Origin: Aeromonas veronii | GTDB taxonomy: Bacteria > Pseudomonadota > Gammaproteobacteria > Enterobacterales > Aeromonadaceae | Reading direction: 5' to 3' | DNA: 64,000 nucleotides | NCBI GenBank assembly: GCA_041319085.1 | Contig: CP101033.1 | Coordinates: 2,568,501-2,632,500 of the forward strand | Part shown: one piece after another, positions 49,851 through 61,566 of the stretch | How the letters are laid out: each line of letters begins with the position of its first letter | How positions within the stretch are numbered: the stretch's first letter is position 1 | The notes under the pieces: model-generated | What the model was told of the DNA's origin: nothing | Seen by the model: only the letters and a program-made list of their open reading frames with translations | Database searches by the model: none | Made by a program: the position numbers and the translations under genes

Positions 49851-51284
49851 TTATCGTTCTCTCAGCGCCGACTGTTTTGCCCTTAATATGGGTTTCAGCA
49901 AATAGTCTAGGACACTTTTTTTACCAGTAATAATATCAGCACTGGCTAACATACCGGGGATGATGGGAAGTGCGTTAAGCTCATCGCCCAAGTAACTCTT
50001 CTCGGTACGAACCCGAACCAGATAAAAGGAGTTCCCCTCCTCATCCTGGATCGAGTCGGCACTTATCTGCTCAACCTTGCCATGTAATCCTCCATAGATG
50101 GTGAAATCATAGGCGGTGATTTTGACCACTGCGTCCAGCCCTGGCCGCAAAAAAGCGATATCTTTCGGGGAAACTTTAGCCTCAACCAGCAGAGTATCTT
50201 CCAGTGGGACAATTTCCATTAAATCCATGCCAGGCTGAACCACGCCGCCCAGGGTGTTGACCTTGAGCTTCTTGATGGTGCCCTTGAGCGGGGCAATCAC
50301 GCTGGTCCGATCCACCCTGTCTCGCAAGCCAACCTGCCCCTCTGACAACTGGCCCAGTTTCCCCTGCTTGTCATTCAGTTCAGTCTGGGAGTCGGCCCTG
50401 AACTTCAGCGCAATATCGTTACGCTTGGAGATGGTCTCACGCAGTACCGCATTGAGCTTGGGAATAAGCAGGCGGTTACTCTCCAGCTCTCCCTGCATCT
50501 CGTTGACCTGCCGCTCCAGCTTGATCAGCTCCACTTGAGGTACAATACCCTCTTTTGCTAGGGGACGGCTAATATTCAGCTCTTGTTTAGCCAGATCCAC
50601 GCTGCGATTCACGGTGCGGATCTTGGCGTTGAGCTCAATCAGCTCCTGCTCATTCTGCTCGATTTGCTGACCAAGAATATAGAGCTGGTTTTTCAGGTTA
50701 TTAAGGCGATCCCGCTGTACTGAGCGCTCACGGTGCGCGTATTCGGCAAAGACGGTTTCATAACCATCGGGGAACTGAATAGGCGCTTCGCCTACCACTA
50801 CCTGTTCACGCCACCCCAGCGCCGGGTCGTTTTTCACCTCGACACTGGCCATCTCGGCGCGCAGACGGGCCACATCCCCCTTCAGGGTGACCACCTCCTG
50901 CTCGCGTTCTCTAAAGTCGGAGCGGAAACGGGTGTCATCGATGCGCAGCAGCGGCTGCCCCTTTTCGACGATATCCCCCTCTTTAACGAAGATCTCTTTG
51001 ACGATCCCCCCTTCCAGGTTCTGGATCACCTGCAATTGGCGGGACGGAATCACCTTGCCCTGACCCACGGTGACTTCATCCAGCTCGGCCCAGGCCGCCC
51101 AGACAATGGCACTCATGAAAAAGAGGAAACAGCACCATAGCAGGATGCGGGCCCCTGTCGGCGTGGTCTGCAGCACGGCTGCCGCGCCGTCATCGACAAA
51201 CTCCAGATGCTCGGGAGCTGGCAATACATCGCCAGAAGGCGCCTTTTGGCTGCGCTTGAACCAGTCCATGATTCCCTTAACCAT
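49851..51284 (-). CDS. lapC: LapC-like HlyD-family membrane fusion protein
   Basis: A 477-aa periplasmic adaptor. A short cytoplasmic N-terminus precedes one membrane segment (about 40-60). Then come a lipoyl-like half (VIPSRQLQVIQNLEGGIVKEIFVKEGD), a long coiled-coil hairpin rich in Glu/Gln/Arg, the second lipoyl half, and a beta-barrel domain. It links LapB to LapE. The ATG at 51284 has GGAGG six bases upstream and overlaps the lapB stop by eight bases (ATGGTTAA). Confidence 0.94.
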   Translation of the reverse strand: MVKGIMDWFKRSQKAPSGDVLPAPEHLEFVDDGAAAVLQTTPTGARILLWCCFLFFMSAIVWAAWAELDEVTVGQGKVIPSRQLQVIQNLEGGIVKEIFVKEGDIVEKGQPLLRIDDTRFRSDFREREQEVVTLKGDVARLRAEMASVEVKNDPALGWREQVVVGEAPIQFPDGYETVFAEYAHRERSVQRDRLNNLKNQLYILGQQIEQNEQELIELNAKIRTVNRSVDLAKQELNISRPLAKEGIVPQVELIKLERQVNEMQGELESNRLLIPKLNAVLRETISKRNDIALKFRADSQTELNDKQGKLGQLSEGQVGLRDRVDRTSVIAPLKGTIKKLKVNTLGGVVQPGMDLMEIVPLEDTLLVEAKVSPKDIAFLRPGLDAVVKITAYDFTIYGGLHGKVEQISADSIQDEEGNSFYLVRVRTEKSYLGDELNALPIIPGMLASADIITGKKSVLDYLLKPILRAKQSALRER

Positions 51285-53421
51285 GGGACACCTCCTGGAC
51301 ACGCACCTTGCCTTCCTTCAACTGCTGCAACACCGCCTCTTTGGGCCCATCAGCAACAATCTGCCCCTGTTCGAGAACGATCACCCGCGATGCGACATCG
51401 AGCATCGAGGTCTTGTGAGTGATGAGGATCAATGTGGTTTCCGGGCCCAGTCTGGAGAGCTCCTGCTTGACCTGCATCTCGGACTGGTTGTCCATGTTAG
51501 AGGTCGGCTCATCCATCACCAAAATGGGGGGATCATTGAGCAGCGCGCGTGCCAGCAAGATCGCCTGACGCTGGCCACCGGAGAGCTGGCGCCCCCCCTC
51601 GCCAATCTGCCGCTCCAGCCCGTTGGGATCCCGGTTGGTAAAGTTGGTGACGCCCGCCCGCTTGGCCGCGCGCAAGACTCTCACATCATCCACCAGCGGA
51701 TTGCCCAGCATGATGTTGTCCCGCACCGAGCCAAAGAACAGGATGACATCTTGCGGGACACAGCCGATATTGCGACGGATTACCGCAGGGGGCAGTTGAT
51801 CGAGTTCAAAACCGTCGATACGTACCGAGCCATCAGTCGGTCGATATAGTCCCATCAGCAACTTCTCAAGGGTCGTTTTACCCGCCCCAATCCGACCGAT
51901 AATTGCCACCTTTTCGCCCGGCTGAATGCGCAAATTGATATTGTGCAGAGTGCTGGTTTCCATTCCTGGATATTTGAAGGAGACATTCTCAAATTCAATT
52001 CGACCGGCTATCACCGGATGATGAATATATTGCTTGCCCTCCTCCTGTTCGCCAGGGGTTTGCATGATTTTTTCCAAAATATCCAGCGCAGACTTGGCTT
52101 GGTTATAGCGGGTCGACAGCACAGAGAGTTGCACCATTGGCGCAATGGCACGGCTGGATAGCATCACAGCGGCAATCATGCCCCCCATGGTGACCAAGCC
52201 TTCGGATATCTGGTAAACACCGACGATCACCAGCCCGACGGTCACCACCTGCTGGATATAACTGGCCAGCGAGGACATGGAGTTGGTAATGCGGCGGGTC
52301 TGCACGCCCCAGGTAGAAATATGGGAGACGGCCTGCTCCCAGCGATGCTGGAACATGCTCTCGGCACCAAAAATCTTGACCGTTTCCAACCCAGAAATAC
52401 TTTCAATCAGATTGGCGTTCTTCTGGGATGCAAGGCGCGAGCCCTCTTCAATGGATTTCTTGAGGGGTTCCTGGATATAGAAGCTGTAAGCGATCAGGAT
52501 CAGCATGGCGACGATGGGCACCACCACCATCACACCGGCAAACATCCAGATGATAAAGAGGAAGAAGACGGCAAAAGGCAGATCGATCAGGGTAGAAACC
52601 GTCGCGGAAGTGAAAAACTCCCGCACCGATTCAAATTCCTGCAGATGTTTGGCAAAAGCGCCGGTGGAAGCGGGACGCGACTCCATCCGCATCCCCATGA
52701 CCTTGGCGAAGATCTTGGCCGACAACAGCACATCGGACTTTTTACCGGCAATATCGATAAAGTAACTGCGCAACTGCCGCATCACAAAATCGAAGGTAAA
52801 GACCACCATGGCCCCGACCGCCAGCACCCAGAGCGAATCAAACGCCAGATTAGGCACAATCTTGTCATAGACATTCATGGTAAAGAGCGGGCTGGCGATG
52901 GCAAACAGGTTGATCAAAATGGAGGCGATCAACACATCGCGATAAATACCGCGCGATTCGAACAAGGTGCTCCAGAACCAGTGTCCATCACGGGTTTCCA
53001 GCACCTTGGGCGAGCGTTCGTCAAACTTGAACTGCTTCTTCACATAGAAGAGGCGACCCAGATACTCATCGCCCAACTGGGCTGCGGTCAGCCATTGCTC
53101 GGCATCACCAGCCTGCGGGAAGATCACTTTTCCCTGGCTGCGATCTTCGTTCCACTCCAGCAAAATACAGGCGCCACCACTGCGCATCTGCAATACGCAT
53201 GGCAGCAGCAAGGGAGAGATGTCGGCCAATGGCTGGATCACTTCACGGGCGGATAATCCGCCCCGCTCGGCAGCACGGCAAAACAGCGCGGTAGTCAGGC
53301 GTCCGGAGACCAGTGGCAACCCGGTCGTCAGGGCATCCTGGCTGTTGGGTACACCATAAAAACGGGTCAAGAAGACCAGACACTCCAATAACTCATCAAT
53401 ACGACTTGTTTCTGCTTGCAT
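51277..53421 (-). CDS. lapB: LapB-like type I secretion ABC transporter
   Basis: A 714-aa exporter. The N-terminal C39-like domain (about 1-135) lacks the catalytic cysteine of peptidase C39 (FYGVPNSQDALTTGLPL), so it is a docking rather than a cleaving domain. A six-helix membrane domain follows. The C-terminal nucleotide-binding domain shows Walker A GRIGAGKTT, signature LSGGQRQ and Walker B ILVMDEPTS. It secretes the adhesin through LapC and LapE. It is first in the lapB-lapC-lapE-lapG-lapD operon; AGGA precedes the ATG. Confidence 0.95.
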   Translation of the reverse strand: MQAETSRIDELLECLVFLTRFYGVPNSQDALTTGLPLVSGRLTTALFCRAAERGGLSAREVIQPLADISPLLLPCVLQMRSGGACILLEWNEDRSQGKVIFPQAGDAEQWLTAAQLGDEYLGRLFYVKKQFKFDERSPKVLETRDGHWFWSTLFESRGIYRDVLIASILINLFAIASPLFTMNVYDKIVPNLAFDSLWVLAVGAMVVFTFDFVMRQLRSYFIDIAGKKSDVLLSAKIFAKVMGMRMESRPASTGAFAKHLQEFESVREFFTSATVSTLIDLPFAVFFLFIIWMFAGVMVVVPIVAMLILIAYSFYIQEPLKKSIEEGSRLASQKNANLIESISGLETVKIFGAESMFQHRWEQAVSHISTWGVQTRRITNSMSSLASYIQQVVTVGLVIVGVYQISEGLVTMGGMIAAVMLSSRAIAPMVQLSVLSTRYNQAKSALDILEKIMQTPGEQEEGKQYIHHPVIAGRIEFENVSFKYPGMETSTLHNINLRIQPGEKVAIIGRIGAGKTTLEKLLMGLYRPTDGSVRIDGFELDQLPPAVIRRNIGCVPQDVILFFGSVRDNIMLGNPLVDDVRVLRAAKRAGVTNFTNRDPNGLERQIGEGGRQLSGGQRQAILLARALLNDPPILVMDEPTSNMDNQSEMQVKQELSRLGPETTLILITHKTSMLDVASRVIVLEQGQIVADGPKEAVLQQLKEGKVRVQEVSHG

Positions 53422-53797
53422 AGCATCCTGTCACTGCATAAATGAGACCGATACGAACGTTCATCGCTCATATTTCACTGCAAATAGCCACGCTAAAACC
53501 GAGTGGCCTGCCCGCTGATGAGCCTGATCAGGGGATAAACCTGTCCAGATAGATCGCGACACTCATCCCCTATTTTCCTGCATGGCAACAATGGCGGTAT
53601 GGTTCGTTATTGGTAAAAAAATCGGCTCACCAACACCATGCTAACACTGCAATCAGGGTGAATATCGAAGTTAATTGATAGTGACATTTATTATGGCGCA
53701 CCACTATATCAACCGGCACGTACCAAAACTATAGTCTACGGCATGAACTTTTTATATAACCCTATGTTTTATGTGAAAATAATAACTTCACACTCAA
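53422..53797 (-). other. intergenic region upstream of lapB, no gene seen
   Basis: 376 bases between yhcC and lapB, both on the minus strand; it must hold the lap operon promoter. AT-rich near 53.7 kb, with a TATAGT on the minus strand near 53730 but no good -35. AGGGGAT and ATCCCCT form a seven-base inverted repeat around 53.53-53.57 kb. No coding frame and no clear terminator for yhcC. Confidence 0.5.
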
Positions 53798-54727
53798 TTA
53801 TAGGTCAGGAAGTATGAAGGGTCTGCCCAACGCGTGGCCTTGCGGGCCGCTCAATGAGAGGGCGTTGGCAATGTCTGCCATGGCTGTCCAGCGATTTTCA
53901 CACCAGACCGGCGCCAGCAGGGTTGGCCGACGCGCCGATGCCGAAATCCGGTGATACACCACCTCGGGCGGCGTGTGCTGGATCATGGCGACGGCCGCTT
54001 CTACATACTGCGCCAACGTCAATACCTCAAGCCGTCCCGCCTGCCACGCTTTGCCAAGAGTACTGCCCTCTACCACATGAAGCGGATGCAGCTTGATCCC
54101 CTCAACACCGGTCTCAACGATGCGATGCAGGGTATCGAGGCTGTCCATCGGCATCTCGCCCGGCAGGCCGACGATCAGATGAGCACATACCTTGATGCCA
54201 CGCTGATGGGCACGTCTTACTGCATCCTCATAGGCGGCATAGCCGTGGCCGCGGTTGATCCGTTGCAGGGTCTTGTCATTGGCACTTTGCAGCCCGAGCT
54301 CCAGCCATACCTCGTAACCCCGAGCCTGATAGCCCGCCAGCAGATCCAGCACCGCATCCGGCACGCAATCGGGGCGAGTGCCCACGCAGAGCCCCACCAT
54401 ATCGCTCACCGACAGCGCCTCTTCATACATCCGCTGCAGATACTCGACCTCGGCATAGGTGCTGGTATAGGCCTGAAAGTAGGCAAGATAGCGCTTGGCA
54501 CGGGTGACTTCATCCCGACGAGCCAGCAGTTGTTGCACCACTGAGAGTTGCTGGGCCGACTCGTCGGCAAAAGAGGAGACATTGCAGAAGGTACAGCCAC
54601 CACGGCCCAGGGTGCCATCCCGGTTCGGGCAGGTGAAGGCACCGTGGATGGAGAGTTTGTGGATCTTCTGACCGTGACGCTGTTTGAGATCCTGACCGAA
54701 TGTATTGACGAGTTCGTGTAACTGCAT
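53798..54727 (-). CDS. YhcC-type radical SAM protein (TIGR01212)
   Basis: A 309-aa radical SAM protein whose closest known relative is E. coli YhcC, of the same length and also next to gltB. The N-terminal cysteine cluster is CPNRDGTLGRGGCTFCN, the family's extended form of the radical SAM motif. LGLQSANDKTLQRINRGH and LIVGLPGEM are typical downstream segments. The ATG at 54727 follows GGAGG; the open frame continues 45 bases upstream. The substrate is not established. Confidence 0.9.
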   Translation of the reverse strand: MQLHELVNTFGQDLKQRHGQKIHKLSIHGAFTCPNRDGTLGRGGCTFCNVSSFADESAQQLSVVQQLLARRDEVTRAKRYLAYFQAYTSTYAEVEYLQRMYEEALSVSDMVGLCVGTRPDCVPDAVLDLLAGYQARGYEVWLELGLQSANDKTLQRINRGHGYAAYEDAVRRAHQRGIKVCAHLIVGLPGEMPMDSLDTLHRIVETGVEGIKLHPLHVVEGSTLGKAWQAGRLEVLTLAQYVEAAVAMIQHTPPEVVYHRISASARRPTLLAPVWCENRWTAMADIANALSLSGPQGHALGRPFILPDL

Positions 54728-55338
54728 GACACCTCCGCTAAAGGAGCGCCATTGTACGAGCTTGCGCAACACAGGGGCTGAGCTGGATCAAGCTAGCGGA
54801 GGGGGCAAAACATATAAACATCCAGTCAGTTTTGAATAAATATAGAGATAAAGCGCAAAAAAAAGATTCTGGCAGTTCGTTGAACATTGCAACAGTAAAC
54901 ATCCATATGAAAATGAGACCCGATAACTCACTGTTGAACAATGAAAAATTCAAAGAGACCCTACAGCACAAAATTGCAAGCATGGGATATTGAAAATGTG
55001 ATCCCTTCCGCTGTCGGCAGCGTCGGGTTGGTAAAATTACTACATTCACCACCGGTCGCCAAGCTCACCATTGAACCTGCCAATATCAACATATTTAACT
55101 ATTTCCATCGACTCACACAGAACAATCACATCATCACAGCCGATTAATCCCGTCAACTCAACATTTTGTTATGCGAATGTAACTGTGAAGACAAACCTGA
55201 CCTGCGATTGACCTTGCCAGAAAATCCCATTAGTTTGGAGATTCGCCACGTCAGGCAGACGGAACCACAAGAGCCAATCGCAATTTATGCAGTCAGGTGA
55301 TGACTGTGCGATGCAAGGCCGAGCAAGGGAGAAATGCA
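54728..55338 (+). other. regulatory region upstream of gltB, no gene seen
   Basis: 611 bases between yhcC and gltB. The middle (about 54.82-55.17 kb) is AT-rich, as expected for a promoter bound by Lrp- or IHF-like proteins, though I could not place specific sites. TGCGATTG (55203-55210) and CAATCGCA (55275-55282) form an eight-base inverted repeat, with CTTG/CAAG inside, in the probable gltB leader. A 68-codon frame at 54941 has no ribosome site. Confidence 0.5.
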
Positions 55339-58300
55339 ATGTCACTATATGATCCAAAGCTGGAGAGGGATAACTGTGGCTTCGGCCTGTTGGCCCACAT
55401 GGAAGGGGAAGCCAGCCACAAGCTTGTTCGTCTCGCGATGTCAGCATTGGCTCGCATGCAGCACCGCGGCGGGATCTCCGCCGATGGCAAGACCGGCGAT
55501 GGCTGCGGTCTGCTGCTGCAAAAACCCGACAGCTTCTATCGCGCGGTCGCCGAAGAGAAGGGATGGCACCTTGGCCGCAAGTACGCGGTCGGCATGCTGT
55601 TTCTCAACCCCGACCCCGTATTGGCGCAAGCCACTCGCGACATCATCGATGAGGAGCTGGAAAAAGAGACCCTGAGTCTGGTCGGCTGGCGCAAGGTGCC
55701 CGTCGATACCAAAGTGCTCGGTCCCATCGCCAAAGCCTCCCTGCCCAGTATTGAACAGGTCTTTGTCAACGCGCCTCCCGGTTGGGTTGAACAGGATCTC
55801 GAGCGTCGCCTCTATATCGTGCGCCGCCGCATCGAGAAGCGCATCAACGACGACTACTTCTATATCGTCAGCCTCTCCAACCTGGTCACCGTCTATAAAG
55901 GGCTGTGCATGCCGGTGGACTTGCCGCGCTTCTATCTGGATCTCGCCGACATTCGCATGCAGGCAGCCATCTGCGTGTTCCACCAGCGTTTCTCCACCAA
56001 CACCAGCCCACGCTGGCCACTGGCGCAACCGTTCCGCTATCTGGCCCACAACGGCGAGATCAACACCATCGCCGGCAACCGGCAGTGGGCCAAGGCGCGC
56101 AGCTACAAGTTTGCGACGCCGCTCATTCCCGATCTGCAGGAAGCGGCCCCCTTCGTCAACACCACCGGCTCCGACTCCTCCAGCCTCGACAACATGCTGG
56201 ATCTCTTCCTCGCCGGTGGTATGGACCTGTTCCGCGCCATGCGTCTGCTGATCCCGCCTGCATGGCAAAAACACCCGAACATGGATGACGACCTGCGCGC
56301 CTTCTACGACTTCAACTCCATGCACATGGAGCCGTGGGATGGCCCCGCCGGTATCGTCATGACCGACGGCCGCTACGCCACCTGCGCGCTTGACAGAAAC
56401 GGCCTGCGTCCGGCCCGCTACGTCATCACCAAGGACAAATTCATCACGCTCGCGTCTGAGGTCGGCACCTGGGACTACACCCCGGACGAAGTGCTGGAGA
56501 AGGGCCGGGTCGGCCCGGGCGAGCTGTTCGTGGTCGATACCAGCAACGGCAAGGTGTGGACCAGCTTCGAGATCGATGACGACCTCAAGAACCGCCACAC
56601 CTACAAGCAGTGGATGGACAAGCACTGCACCCGACTGGTGCCGTTCGAGCAGATGGACGACAGCCAGACCGGCCGCCGCGAATTTGCTGACGACCAGCTG
56701 AAGACCTATCAGAAGCTGTTTGGCTACTCCTTCGAGGAGCTGGATCAGATCATCCGGGTACTGGGTGAGAACGGTCAGGAGGCGGTGGGCTCCATGGGGG
56801 ATGATACCCCGATGGCGGTGCTCTCCTCCGGCCCGCGCACCCTCTATGACTACTTCCGCCAGATGTTTGCCCAGGTGACCAACCCGCCCATCGACCCGCT
56901 GCGGGAGAACCACGTGATGTCGCTGGCGACCTGTATCGGTCGCGAACAGAACGTCTTCAACGAGACCTTCGGCCACGCCCACCGGGTGCTGTTCCAGTCG
57001 CCGATCCTGCTCTACTCCGACTTCCACCAGCTGCTGGCACTGGAAGGGGAGTACTACCGTCATCAGGTGATCAGCCTCAACTTCAAGCCCGAAGAGGGGC
57101 TGGAAGCGGCCATCGTGCGCATCTGCGACGAGGCCAAAACCGCCGCCAAGAGCGGTACCGTGCTGCTGGTGCTGTCGGATCGCGATATCAGCGCCGATAC
57201 CCTGCCGATCCCGGCCGCCATGGCGGTGGGCGCGGTGCAGCGCACTCTGGTGGACAACAACCTGCGCTGCGACGCCAACATTCTGGTGGAGACCGCAAGC
57301 TGCCGCGATCCGCACCACTTCTCGGTGCTGCTGGGCTTTGGCGCGACCGCCATCTACCCCTATCTGGCCTATGAAACCCTGGCCAAACAGGTTGAAGAGG
57401 GCGTGCTCACCATGTCCCTGCGCCAGGCCATGGTCAACTACCGCAACGGCATCAACAAGGGGCTCTACAAGGTGATGTCCAAGATGGGCATCAGCACGGT
57501 CGCCAGCTATCGCTGCTCCCAGCTGTTCGAAGCGGTGGGCTTGGCCAAATCGGTGGTCGATACCTGTTTCCGCGGCGTATCGAGCCGTATTCAGGGCGCC
57601 GATTTTGCCGACATCCAGCAGGATCAGCACAATCTGGCCCGTCAGGCCTGGCTGGTGCGCAAGCCCCTCGCCCACGGCGGCCTGCTCAAGTTCGTCCACG
57701 GCGGTGAGTACCACACCTACAACCCGGATGTGGTGCAGACCCTGCAAACCGCGGTGCGCTCCGGCAACTATGCCGATTACAAGGAGTACGCGCGTCTGGT
57801 GAACGAGCGCCCGGTTGCCACTCTGCGCGATCTGCTGGCCCTGAAGAAGGTCGACAATCCGGTCGCGCTGGATCAGGTTGAGCCGGCCGACAAGCTGTTC
57901 CCCCGCTTCGACTCCGCCGCCATGTCCATCGGCGCCCTCGGCCCTGAGGCCCATGAGGCACTGGCTGTGGCGATGAACCGCCTCGGCGGTCAGAGCAACT
58001 CCGGCGAAGGCGGCGAAGATCCCAAGCGTTTCGGTACCGAGAAGAACTCCCGCATCAAGCAGGTGGCTTCCGGTCGCTTTGGCGTCACCCCCCACTACCT
58101 GATGAACGCCGATGTGGTGCAGATCAAGGTGGCGCAGGGTGCCAAGCCCGGTGAGGGTGGCCAGCTGCCCGGTGACAAGGTCACCGCCCAGATCGCCAAG
58201 CTGCGTTATTCCGTGCCCGGCGTTACCCTGATTTCCCCGCCGCCGCACCACGACATCTACTCCATCGAGGATCTGGCCCAGCTCATCTTCGACATCAAGC

Positions 58301-59796
58301 AGATCAACCCGAGCTGTCTGGTGTCGGTGAAGCTTGTCTCCGAACCCGGCGTGGGCACCATCGCCTGCGGCGTGGCCAAGGCCTATGCCGACTTCATCAC
58401 CATCTCCGGTTATGACGGCGGCACCGGTGCAAGCCCCCTCACCTCGGTCAAATACGCCGGTTCCCCGTGGGAGCTGGGTCTGGCTGAAACCCAACAGGCG
58501 CTGGTCGCCAACGGCCTGCGCCACAAGGTGCGGCTGCAGGTGGATGGCGGTCTCAAGACAGGTCTGGACATCATCAAGGCGGCCATCCTCGGCGCCGAGA
58601 GCTTCGGTTTTGGCACCGGCCCCATGGTGGCGCTTGGCTGCAAATACCTGCGTATCTGCCACCTGAACAACTGCGCCACCGGCGTTGCCACTCAGGATGA
58701 GAAGCTGCGTCGCGAGCACTTCACCGGCTTGCCGGAGATGGTGATGAACTACTTCAAGTTCATCGCCGAAGAGACCCGCGAGCTGATGGCCCAGCTGGGC
58801 GTCACTCAACTGACCGACCTGATTGGCCGCACCGATTTGCTTCAGGCCCTGCCCGGCCTCACCGCCCGTCAGGCCAAGCTGGATCTCTCTGGCATTCTGG
58901 CTCGTCCGGTCGCTCCGGCAGGCTCCAGCCTGTTCAGCCAGCAGCACAACCCCACCTTCGACAAGGGGCCGCTCAACCTGCAAATGGTCGCGGATCTGCT
59001 GGAAGCGGTAGAAACCTCAAGCGGTGGCGAGTTCCGCTACGACATCCGCAACACCGACCGCTCGGTAGGTGCGCGCCTCTCCGGCGAAATCGTCAAACGT
59101 CACGGCAATCAGGGGATGGCGGCGGATCCGGTCAAGGTGCACTTCAACGGCACCGCAGGCCAGAGCTTCGGCGTCTGGAACGCAGGGGGCCTCGAGATGA
59201 TCCTCACTGGCGATGCCAACGACTATGTGGGCAAGGGGATGACCGGCGGCAAGCTGGTGATCAAGCCCCATGTCGGCGTGGCGTTCAAATCCCACGAAGC
59301 GGCCATCATCGGCAACACCTGCCTCTACGGCGCCACTGGCGGCAAACTTTACGCCGCAGGTACTGCTGGCGAGCGTTTCGCGGTTCGCAACTCCGGCGCC
59401 CTGGCGGTAGTCGAGGGGATTGGCGACAACGGCTGTGAATACATGACCGGCGGCATCGTCACCGTGCTCGGTCAGACCGGTGTCAACTTTGCGGCGGGCA
59501 TGACCGGCGGCTTTGCCTACGTGCTCGACGAGTGCGGCAACTTCGCCAAGCGCACCAACCCCGAGCTGGTGGAACTGCTGGACGTGGCGGATCTCGCCAT
59601 CCATCAGGAGCACCTGCGCGGCATCATCACGGCGCACCTCAATGAGACCGGCAGCTCGCGCGCCGAGGAGATCCTGGCCAACTTCGACTCCTATGTGCCC
59701 AAGTTCAGGCTGATCAAACCCAAGTCCAGCGACGTGAAATCGCTGCTGGGTCACACCAGCCGTTCCAGTGCAGAACTCAGAATCCAGGCGCAATAA
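55339..59796 (+). CDS. gltB: glutamate synthase (NADPH) large subunit
   Basis: A 1485-aa protein. A short propeptide ([12 protein letters not shown]) is removed to expose the N-terminal nucleophile Cys13 (CGFGLLAH) of the glutamine amidotransferase domain. The central domain, the FMN-binding synthase domain (about 830-1210) with 3Fe-4S cysteines in [15 protein letters not shown], and the C-terminal GXGXG domain follow. With GltD it converts 2-oxoglutarate and glutamine to two glutamates. ATG 55339 follows GGGAG and gives the E. coli length (1486 aa). It lies 12 bases before gltD. Confidence 0.98.
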   Translation: MSLYDPKLERDNCGFGLLAHMEGEASHKLVRLAMSALARMQHRGGISADGKTGDGCGLLLQKPDSFYRAVAEEKGWHLGRKYAVGMLFLNPDPVLAQATRDIIDEELEKETLSLVGWRKVPVDTKVLGPIAKASLPSIEQVFVNAPPGWVEQDLERRLYIVRRRIEKRINDDYFYIVSLSNLVTVYKGLCMPVDLPRFYLDLADIRMQAAICVFHQRFSTNTSPRWPLAQPFRYLAHNGEINTIAGNRQWAKARSYKFATPLIPDLQEAAPFVNTTGSDSSSLDNMLDLFLAGGMDLFRAMRLLIPPAWQKHPNMDDDLRAFYDFNSMHMEPWDGPAGIVMTDGRYATCALDRNGLRPARYVITKDKFITLASEVGTWDYTPDEVLEKGRVGPGELFVVDTSNGKVWTSFEIDDDLKNRHTYKQWMDKHCTRLVPFEQMDDSQTGRREFADDQLKTYQKLFGYSFEELDQIIRVLGENGQEAVGSMGDDTPMAVLSSGPRTLYDYFRQMFAQVTNPPIDPLRENHVMSLATCIGREQNVFNETFGHAHRVLFQSPILLYSDFHQLLALEGEYYRHQVISLNFKPEEGLEAAIVRICDEAKTAAKSGTVLLVLSDRDISADTLPIPAAMAVGAVQRTLVDNNLRCDANILVETASCRDPHHFSVLLGFGATAIYPYLAYETLAKQVEEGVLTMSLRQAMVNYRNGINKGLYKVMSKMGISTVASYRCSQLFEAVGLAKSVVDTCFRGVSSRIQGADFADIQQDQHNLARQAWLVRKPLAHGGLLKFVHGGEYHTYNPDVVQTLQTAVRSGNYADYKEYARLVNERPVATLRDLLALKKVDNPVALDQVEPADKLFPRFDSAAMSIGALGPEAHEALAVAMNRLGGQSNSGEGGEDPKRFGTEKNSRIKQVASGRFGVTPHYLMNADVVQIKVAQGAKPGEGGQLPGDKVTAQIAKLRYSVPGVTLISPPPHHDIYSIEDLAQLIFDIKQINPSCLVSVKLVSEPGVGTIACGVAKAYADFITISGYDGGTGASPLTSVKYAGSPWELGLAETQQALVANGLRHKVRLQVDGGLKTGLDIIKAAILGAESFGFGTGPMVALGCKYLRICHLNNCATGVATQDEKLRREHFTGLPEMVMNYFKFIAEETRELMAQLGVTQLTDLIGRTDLLQALPGLTARQAKLDLSGILARPVAPAGSSLFSQQHNPTFDKGPLNLQMVADLLEAVETSSGGEFRYDIRNTDRSVGARLSGEIVKRHGNQGMAADPVKVHFNGTAGQSFGVWNAGGLEMILTGDANDYVGKGMTGGKLVIKPHVGVAFKSHEAAIIGNTCLYGATGGKLYAAGTAGERFAVRNSGALAVVEGIGDNGCEYMTGGIVTVLGQTGVNFAAGMTGGFAYVLDECGNFAKRTNPELVELLDVADLAIHQEHLRGIITAHLNETGSSRAEEILANFDSYVPKFRLIKPKSSDVKSLLGHTSRSSAELRIQAQ

Positions 59797-61224
<1,428 letters not shown>

Positions 61225-61256
61225 TCCGACCGACCAAGACCCTGATGCGCTTTCAC

Positions 61257-61287
61257 AATCAGCCTCGCCAATGCGGGGCTGATTTTC
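61257..61287 (+). terminator. terminator of gltBD
   Basis: AATCAGCC-T-CGC, a CAAT loop, then GCG-G-GGCTGATT followed by TT and C; a long stem with one mismatch pair. The T tail is short. Confidence 0.7.
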
Positions 61288-61566
61288 TATGCGCGCTCAC
61301 CAGCCACCTATACGCTCCCGACAATGGTGAAGAGAGCCGCATGCAGTGCCTTACGATAGCTGTGACACTGGGCAACTGCCACGCGATAAACTCCAACCAT
61401 TTGAGGCAGAATTTGTGACGTCTATCTGTTACACTTCGCGCCCGCCATTTTCCGGCTCACTCTCTGACTTGATGTCAGGCGCAGCCGTCGGTGGTTACAA
61501 CCTCCGTCTCGCTCATGCCGAGCTAACCAAGCCAAACACAGCCCAGCTGGAACACAGGAACCCATT
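61288..61566 (+). other. promoter/leader region of the RNA helicase gene
   Basis: About 280 bases with no convincing gene. An open frame from 61346 runs into the helicase start, but it has no ribosome site and its composition is not gene-like. TTACACT near 61427 may be a -10 element; it would give an mRNA leader of roughly 130 bases. Long leaders are common for DEAD-box helicase genes, some of which autoregulate. Confidence 0.4.

Noticed and set aside
54941..55147. 68-codon frame in the gltB upstream region
   Set aside because: No ribosome site, AT-rich regulatory DNA, no recognisable similarity.
55441..58983. Minus-strand frame of 1180 codons across gltB
   Set aside because: A shadow of gltB caused by its high-GC codon pattern; no ribosome site and no recognisable domain.
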